A stretch of DNA of 8,082 nucleotides from Clostridia bacterium (GTDB lineage Bacteria; Bacillota; Clostridia; Oscillospirales; Acutalibacteraceae): positions 1 through 8,082 of the forward strand of contig CAAEIM010000197.1 in assembly GCA_900755995.1 (NCBI GenBank), in the 5' to 3' direction. A program made the position numbers and the translations under genes. Below are positions 5,099-8,082 of this stretch, in pieces. Within the stretch, counting starts at the first letter, position 1. Each line of letters begins with the position of its first letter. Under the pieces are notes generated by a model. That model did no database searches and was not told where the DNA came from. It saw only the letters and a program-made list of their open reading frames with translations.

Positions 5099-5100
5099 AT
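5072..5100 (+). promoter_or_regulatory. Rightward promoter of the J-domain operon
   Basis: TAGACA (5072-5077), a 17-nt spacer and TATAAT (5095-5100). The -10 overlaps the AGTGTATA box at 5091-5098, so repression by a protein bound there is likely. Transcription would start near 5107, leaving a leader of about 125 nt. Confidence 0.85.
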
Positions 5101-5132
5101 ATAGACAAGATAAGAGAGACAGCGAACACTCG

Positions 5133-5183
5133 ATGACAAACGGCTCGTTAACCTGTAGTTACGATACACCCGACAGCACATAA
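5133..5183 (+). CDS. Possible 16-aa leader peptide
   Basis: An ATG-started frame of 16 codons (MTNGSLTCSYDTPDST) lies in the long leader of the J-domain operon. Its ribosome binding site is poor (a GAGAGA about 13 nt upstream), and so short a frame could occur by chance. No run of a single regulatory amino acid is visible. The leader around it, to 5221, has an unusually GC-balanced composition and could instead be an RNA element. Confidence 0.2.
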   Translation: MTNGSLTCSYDTPDST

Positions 5184-5232
5184 GAATGGGAATGGCAGGC
5201 GGTGCAAAATAAAAATTAAAGGAGTGTCACAT

Positions 5233-5508
5233 ATGACAACAAAAAACATTGATTTAAAGGCAAAGGAACTTAAAGAACTTCAGATTATGGCTGATGAACT
5301 TAATGCAGAAATTGAAGCCATAAAGGACGAGTTAAAACAGGAAATGAGCAACAGAAATGTTGACGAGCTTGTAACATTTGAATACAAAATCAGATACAAG
5401 GAAGTAACTAACAGCCGTTTTGATTCAAAAAGTTTTAAGGCAAAATATGAGGAACTGTATAATCAGTTTGTTAAGACTACGACATCAAAAAGATTTTCAA
5501 TCGCATAA
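5233..5508 (+). CDS. Small coiled-coil protein of mobile elements, function unknown
   Basis: A 91-aa charged protein. Residues 7-40 (KAKELKELQIMADELNAEIE and on) have the heptad pattern of a coiled coil. The C-terminal part contains KIRYKEVTNSRFDSKSFK (about 55-72) and ends TTTSKRFSIA, a conserved-looking tail. I recall similar short proteins from plasmids and integrative elements of Bacillota with no known function. ATG at 5233 is the start, since GGAG (5221-5224) lies 8 nt upstream; an in-frame GTG at 5224 would fall inside the ribosome binding site. It is the first main gene of the operon driven from 5072-5100, followed by a structured 125-bp gap before the J-domain gene. Confidence 0.75.
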   Translation: MTTKNIDLKAKELKELQIMADELNAEIEAIKDELKQEMSNRNVDELVTFEYKIRYKEVTNSRFDSKSFKAKYEELYNQFVKTTTSKRFSIA

Positions 5509-5514
5509 CAAAAC

Positions 5515-5549
5515 GCCCTTGTAAAAACCGACCAAAGCATTACAAGGGC
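5515..5549 (+). repeat. Perfect 10-bp hairpin between two operon genes
   Basis: GCCCTTGTAA (5515-5524) and TTACAAGGGC (5540-5549) form a perfect stem with a 15-nt loop, 7 bp past the coiled-coil gene stop. No T run follows, so it is not a standard terminator. It more likely stabilises the upstream mRNA 3' end or marks a processing site. Confidence 0.7.
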
Positions 5550-5569
5550 AAGCAACCACACCAAACCAG

Positions 5570-5608
5570 CGGAGCGGTTACAATAATATTATAATCGTAG
5601 CAGCTCCG
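5570..5608 (+). repeat. Second intercistronic hairpin before the J-domain gene
   Basis: CGGAGC (5570-5575) and GCTCCG (5603-5608) form a 6-bp stem enclosing an AT-rich self-complementary ATAATATTAT (5584-5593). It ends 12 bp before the AAGGAG of the J-domain gene. One arm contains GGAGC, similar to the true ribosome binding site AAGGAGC, so it could influence translation initiation. Confidence 0.5.
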
Positions 5609-5633
5609 AAAATCAAGACAAGGAGCAAATAAA

Positions 5634-6125
5634 ATGAAATGGTTTAACAATCCTCAAACTTTAGAGGAACTCAAACAGCAGTATAAAAAACTTGCATTGA
5701 AACATCACCCGGATTTGGGCGGAAATACGGCGGATATGCAAGAAATTAATAACGAGTATGATATACTCTTTGCAAAGTTAAAAAACACACACGCAACCGT
5801 TGACGGCAAGACCTACGCGGCAAGCAAGGAAACGACAGAAACGCCGGACGAATTCAAAAATATAATCAATGCTCTTATAAATCTTGAAGGCATCAATATT
5901 GAGTTGTGCGGCTCTTGGCTATGGATTACAGGCAACACCAAAGAACACAAGGAAGTATTAAAAGGCTTGCATTTCAGATGGAGCAAATCCAAACTTGCTT
6001 GGTATTATCACACATCAGATTATAAAAAGACAAGCAGCAAAACATATTCGCTCGACCAAATAAGGGATTTATACGGTAGCGAAACAATCAAAGCAAATCC
6101 ACAATTAAAATTAGCAATCGTTTAA
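5634..6125 (+). CDS. J-domain (DnaJ-like) protein of a mobile element
   Basis: A 163-aa protein. Residues 1-50 are a compact J-domain: LEELKQQYKKLALKHHPD with the essential HPD at 25-27, then MQEINNEYDILFAKL. J-domains call on Hsp70/DnaK ATPase through HPD. Residues 75-163 form a separate domain rich in Trp (GSWLWITGN, FRWSKSKLAWYYH at about 126-138) that is not part of housekeeping DnaJ. The Gly/Phe linker, zinc finger and substrate-binding domains of DnaJ are absent. J-domain proteins of this build are common on Bacillota plasmids and integrative elements, but their role is unknown; recruiting host DnaK for element replication, as in phage and plasmid systems, is a guess. AAGGAG lies 8 nt before ATG. 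Second main gene of its operon. Confidence 0.85.
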   Translation: MKWFNNPQTLEELKQQYKKLALKHHPDLGGNTADMQEINNEYDILFAKLKNTHATVDGKTYAASKETTETPDEFKNIINALINLEGINIELCGSWLWITGNTKEHKEVLKGLHFRWSKSKLAWYYHTSDYKKTSSKTYSLDQIRDLYGSETIKANPQLKLAIV

Positions 6126-6171
6126 TAATTAAGGCTGCGCTATCGGATTGACGGGCAGAAAGGAATACCTT

Positions 6172-6372
6172 ATGAACATTTTAATTATTGTTGTTTTGTG
6201 TGTATATCTTGCGTTTAACATTTTAGTTGCAAAGTTTTTGACGGTAAAGGAAATGCAATCTAAATTTGTTGACGGTCAGTGCATAGTCGGAAAAATAGCC
6301 GCTAATGCTTTTTATAGTATTGCGTGGCTTTTAAAGGTATTGAGGTTTATTATCATCAATACAGTTAAATAA
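6172..6372 (+). CDS. Small membrane protein
   Basis: A 66-aa hydrophobic protein of unknown function. Residues 2-24 (ILIIVVLCVYLAFNILVAKF) form a clear transmembrane helix, and about 40-62 (AANAFYSIAWLLKVLRFIII) a second likely helix, with a short polar loop containing MQSKFVDGQ between them. The ATG at 6172 follows AAAGGA at suitable spacing; an upstream in-frame TTG at 6148 has no ribosome binding site and adds a polar stretch before the helix. It lies 46 bp after the J-domain gene and 15 bp before the next gene, so it is co-transcribed with them. Confidence 0.7.
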   Translation: MNILIIVVLCVYLAFNILVAKFLTVKEMQSKFVDGQCIVGKIAANAFYSIAWLLKVLRFIIINTVK

Positions 6373-6387
6373 AAGGAGCGAAAAATA

Positions 6388-6633
6388 ATGAACGAATTAA
6401 ACACTTTAGAAAATCTGCAAAAAGATTATGACATTATCAAAAGTCATTCACACGAATTTCTGCAACCACTTTGGATAATGATGGGGTTGAGCCGCCTGCA
6501 CTTGCCCGAAGCGGAACTGATAAAGAACGAGGACTTCAAAAAGGCAGTATCACAGATGAAAGAGATTGACCGGCAGGGGTACAGGTCACAATTTATTGCA
6601 TTTGTAAATATTGTATTAGATACTGATTTTTAA
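6388..6633 (+). CDS. Unknown 81-aa protein
   Basis: I do not recognise this protein. It is mostly helical and mildly acidic, with NLQKDYDIIKSHSHEFLQPL in the N-terminal third and KKAVSQMKEIDRQGYRSQFI in the C-terminal part; there is no membrane segment, metal-binding cluster or HTH. AAGGAG lies 9 nt before the ATG. It begins 15 bp after the small membrane protein gene and is followed at once by a terminator, so it is the last gene of the operon that starts at 5233. Confidence 0.7.
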   Translation: MNELNTLENLQKDYDIIKSHSHEFLQPLWIMMGLSRLHLPEAELIKNEDFKKAVSQMKEIDRQGYRSQFIAFVNIVLDTDF

Positions 6634-6634
6634 T

Positions 6635-6667
6635 GTAAAGCGGCTGAAATATGCCGCCTTTACTTTT
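6635..6667 (+). terminator. Terminator of the J-domain operon
   Basis: GTAAAGCGGC (6635-6644) pairs with GCCGCCTTTAC (6653-6663), with one bulged base and an 8-nt loop, and TTTT follows. It begins 2 bp after the stop codon of the 81-aa protein. Confidence 0.75.
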
Positions 6668-6715
6668 GATTAAACAGTATTAAATTTAATGTTAATTGAA
6701 ATTGTATTAAAACTA

Positions 6716-6745
6716 TTGACAATATCTCCCAAGGTGCGCTATAAT
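6716..6745 (+). promoter_or_regulatory. Promoter of the serine recombinase gene
   Basis: A perfect TTGACA (6716-6721), an 18-nt spacer and a perfect TATAAT (6740-6745). Downstream, TAACG-AA-CGTTA (6760-6771) is a small inverted repeat between the likely start site and the ribosome binding site, a possible site for autoregulation or recombinase binding. Confidence 0.85.
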
Positions 6746-6797
6746 AACAGTAACAAAACTAACGAACGTTAAATATAATACAAAAGGAGTGTATATA

Positions 6798-7481
6798 ATG
6801 ATTTATGGATATTGCCGCATTTCAACAGCAAAACAAAGCATTGAACGACAAATACGAAATATATTAGCGTATGACAGTACAGCTATTATTTATCAAGAAG
6901 CATTTACAGGCACAAAGCTATATGGGCGCAAAGAGTTTGATAAACTTTTAAAAAGGGTAAATCAAGGTGATACAATTGTATTTGACTCTGTAAGCCGTAT
7001 GAGCCGTAATGCTGATGACGGTATAAAACTATATCTTGAATTATTCGATAAAGGTATAAACCTTGTATTTATAAAAGAACATCATATAGATACAGATACT
7101 TACAAATCAGCGTTATCAAATAGTATTGAATTGACTGGTGATGATGTTGATGATATTTTAATAGGCGTAAATAGTTATCTTAAAAAATTAGCTACAAAGC
7201 AAATTAGGCTTGCTTTTGAGCAATCACAAAAGGAAGTTGATGATTTGCACAAACGCACTTCAGAAGGTATTGATACAGCAAGAAAAAACGGTAAACAAAT
7301 AGGACAGAAGCAGGGCGCAAAGCTGAATATCAAAAAAGAAGCACCGTGCAAAGAAATAATTTTAAAGCATAGTAAAGATTTTAATGGTTCTCTGAACGAT
7401 GCCGAGTGTATGAAACTAACAGGATTGAGCCGCAATACATACTATAAATACAAAAGAGAATTGAAAAATCAAAATCAATAA
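6798..7481 (+). CDS. Small serine recombinase (resolvase/invertase family)
   Basis: A 227-aa site-specific recombinase. The catalytic domain opens with YGYCRIST (3-10), Ser9 being the nucleophile and Arg7 the matching arginine. DSVSRMSRNADDG (63-75) holds the two active-site arginines R67 and R70. A long helix region follows (about 120-165, ending TSEGIDTARKNGKQIG as in the resolvase E-helix and linker). The C-terminal DNA-binding HTH is at about 199-222 (DAECMKLTGLSRNTYYKY). It is longer than a classical 180-190-aa resolvase, with about 40 extra residues between catalytic core and linker, yet far short of a large serine integrase. ATG at 6798 is chosen because AAGGAG (6784-6789) lies 8 nt upstream; GTG at 6789 overlaps it. 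It has its own promoter and terminator and is the gene nearest the tRNA att site. It may resolve multimers, invert DNA or help movement. Confidence 0.9.
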   Translation: MIYGYCRISTAKQSIERQIRNILAYDSTAIIYQEAFTGTKLYGRKEFDKLLKRVNQGDTIVFDSVSRMSRNADDGIKLYLELFDKGINLVFIKEHHIDTDTYKSALSNSIELTGDDVDDILIGVNSYLKKLATKQIRLAFEQSQKEVDDLHKRTSEGIDTARKNGKQIGQKQGAKLNIKKEAPCKEIILKHSKDFNGSLNDAECMKLTGLSRNTYYKYKRELKNQNQ

Positions 7482-7487
7482 TGAATT

Positions 7488-7520
7488 TCAGCGGATAGTC
7501 AATTACTCCGCTGATTTTTT
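7488..7520 (+). terminator. Terminator of the recombinase gene
   Basis: TCAGCGGA (7488-7495) and TCCGCTGA (7507-7514) form a perfect 8-bp stem with an 11-nt loop followed by six T. It begins 6 bp after the recombinase stop. Confidence 0.9.
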
Positions 7521-7899
7521 GTCTATCTATGCAAGGGGGGTACTTTACAATTACGATTTGCCTCCGTATTCCGTAAACTATAATATGTGGTCTATTCTAT
7601 CCTCACCTCAATTTTTTAACAAACTAAAAATAATCGCAGCGGCAATGCTCCGCAAAATATAGACTTAATTCATATAAAGAATTATATTTATATCAATTAA
7701 ATCTATATAATATTCAGGTGGTAATTGCTGTCATACATTTTTAAATCTTTCTAACAGAATTTCTAACAAATTCGTCAAAAAATAATTTTTTGCAAGTCCT
7801 CCTACTTTGAGTGTTTGCATTTTTTAATATCATATTGTTGAAAATTGCCAATTTTTACAAACTTTCCTACTTTGAGGGGTTACTCCGAAAAATATAGCC
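7521..7899. promoter_or_regulatory. AT-rich gene-free arm of the attachment site
   Basis: No gene is visible. The stretch carries two families of short direct repeats: TTTCTAACA at 7748-7756 and 7760-7768 (12-bp period) and TCCTACTTTGAG at 7800-7811 and 7865-7876 (65 bp apart). TTCATATAAA (7669-7678) and TTTATATCAA (7687-7696) form a 9/10 inverted repeat. Short direct repeats beside a tRNA att core are the usual arm-type and core-type sites of a tyrosine integrase (known for such elements); here the assignment is inferred. Confidence 0.5.
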
Positions 7900-7957
7900 G
7901 ACTTAAAATCCCTCGGTCATTGCGACCGTACCGGTTCAAGTCCGGTCACCGGCACCA
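7900..7957 (+). tRNA. 3' fragment of tRNA-Leu(UAA), probable attachment site
   Basis: From 7900 the sequence reads as the 3' half of a leucine tRNA: anticodon loop CTTAAAA (7902-7908, anticodon TAA), the long variable arm of class II tRNAs with a GGTC/GACC stem, a T arm ACCGG-TTCAAGT-CCGGT (7930-7946), acceptor strand CACCGGC (7947-7953) and encoded ACCA. The matching 5' half (GCCGGTG, D arm) is absent. The anticodon stem stops pairing left of 7900: C7899 and C7898 face C. It is therefore not a working gene but the copy left where an element recombined into a tRNA-Leu gene. The 5' half should lie at the other end of the element, left of this window. Confidence 0.85.
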
Positions 7958-7986
7958 ATAGAACGGTTTTCTTAAACCGTTCTATT
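7957..7986 (+). terminator. tRNA-Leu terminator
   Basis: AATAGAACGGTTT (7957-7969) and AAACCGTTCTATT (7974-7986) form a perfect 13-bp stem with a 4-nt loop, starting at the last base of the tRNA CCA. It ends in TT only, but is very stable. This is ancestral chromosome outside the element. Confidence 0.8.
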
Positions 7987-7987
7987 T

Positions 7988-8082
7988 CAGTCTGTCGAAA
8001 AAGTCTAGCATTAGCTGGGCTTTTTGCTGTTTTTATGGTATAATAAAAATGGTGATGAAAATGCTAGAAAAGAAAGCTCTGA
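7988..8082 (+). mobile_element. Possible left end of an IS1182-like insertion sequence (partial)
   Basis: CAGTCTGTCGAAAAAGT at 7988-8004 resembles the terminal repeats I recall for IS1182-family elements of Clostridia. Just inside, AAAAAGTCTAGC (7998-8009) and GCTGGGCTTTTT (8014-8025) make a 12-bp stem (two G·U) with an ATTA loop, the kind of hairpin that shields IS ends from outside transcription. An extended -10 promoter TGGTATAAT (8036-8044) and a short reading frame follow. The right end is outside the window, so the family assignment is tentative. Confidence 0.4.
8061..8082 (+). CDS. Start of a gene running off the window, possibly a transposase
   Basis: Only the first codons are visible (MLEKKAL). 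ATG at 8061 follows GGTG at 6-nt spacing; in-frame ATGs at 8049 and 8055 are alternatives. An extended -10 TGGTATAAT lies just upstream. The Lys/Glu-rich opening fits an IS1182-type transposase, but seven residues do not prove it. Confidence 0.35.

Noticed and set aside
7175..7435. Minus-strand frame of 86 codons
   Set aside because: Antisense to the recombinase C-terminal half, which has clear family motifs.

Overview
The window is AT-rich and carries strong AGGAGG-type ribosome binding sites, consensus sigma-A-like promoters and short intrinsic terminators. This points to a low-GC Bacillota, most likely a gut-type Clostridia; no species can be named. The content is that of an integrated mobile element. 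It has a phage-like repressor/early-gene switch, a toxin-antitoxin-like Fic operon, a small operon with a J-domain protein, a serine recombinase, and, near the right end, the 3' half of a tRNA-Leu(UAA) that looks like an attachment site.

Layout. 1-322 is a gene-free, highly structured stretch ending in a terminator for the gene to its right. 323-2261 (minus strand) holds an SF2-helicase-like ATPase, an HNH endonuclease and a 61-aa helix-turn-helix protein that seems to start at ATA and is easily missed. 2262-2420 is a divergent control region with two consensus-like promoters whose -10 boxes overlap, embedded in repeated GAATTAT half-sites. 2421-3095 (plus) is a CI-like XRE repressor with its own terminator. 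3150-3759 has no protein gene but holds two diverged copies of a ~130-bp unit, each next to a hairpin, plus recurrent ACGC motifs. 3760-4933 (minus) is a three-gene operon: XRE regulator, antitoxin-like protein, Fic protein with Gln in place of the catalytic His. 4985-5100 is a second divergent promoter/operator region. 5133-6633 (plus) is an operon: possible leader peptide, coiled-coil protein, J-domain protein, small membrane protein, unknown 81-aa protein, terminator. 6716-7520 is the serine recombinase with its own promoter and terminator. 7521-7899 is AT-rich and carries two families of short direct repeats, as expected of an integrase-binding att arm. 7900-7957 is the tRNA-Leu 3' end and its terminator follows. 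From about 7988 there seems to be the start of an insertion sequence outside the element.

How the parts may work together (inference): the XRE repressor and the ATA-start HTH protein form a CI/Cro-like switch governing the HNH and helicase genes. A second XRE protein controls both its own Fic operon and the divergent J-domain operon. The recombinase and att region serve maintenance or movement. No tyrosine integrase, relaxase, capsid or replication initiator is visible, so the element probably extends to the left of the window.
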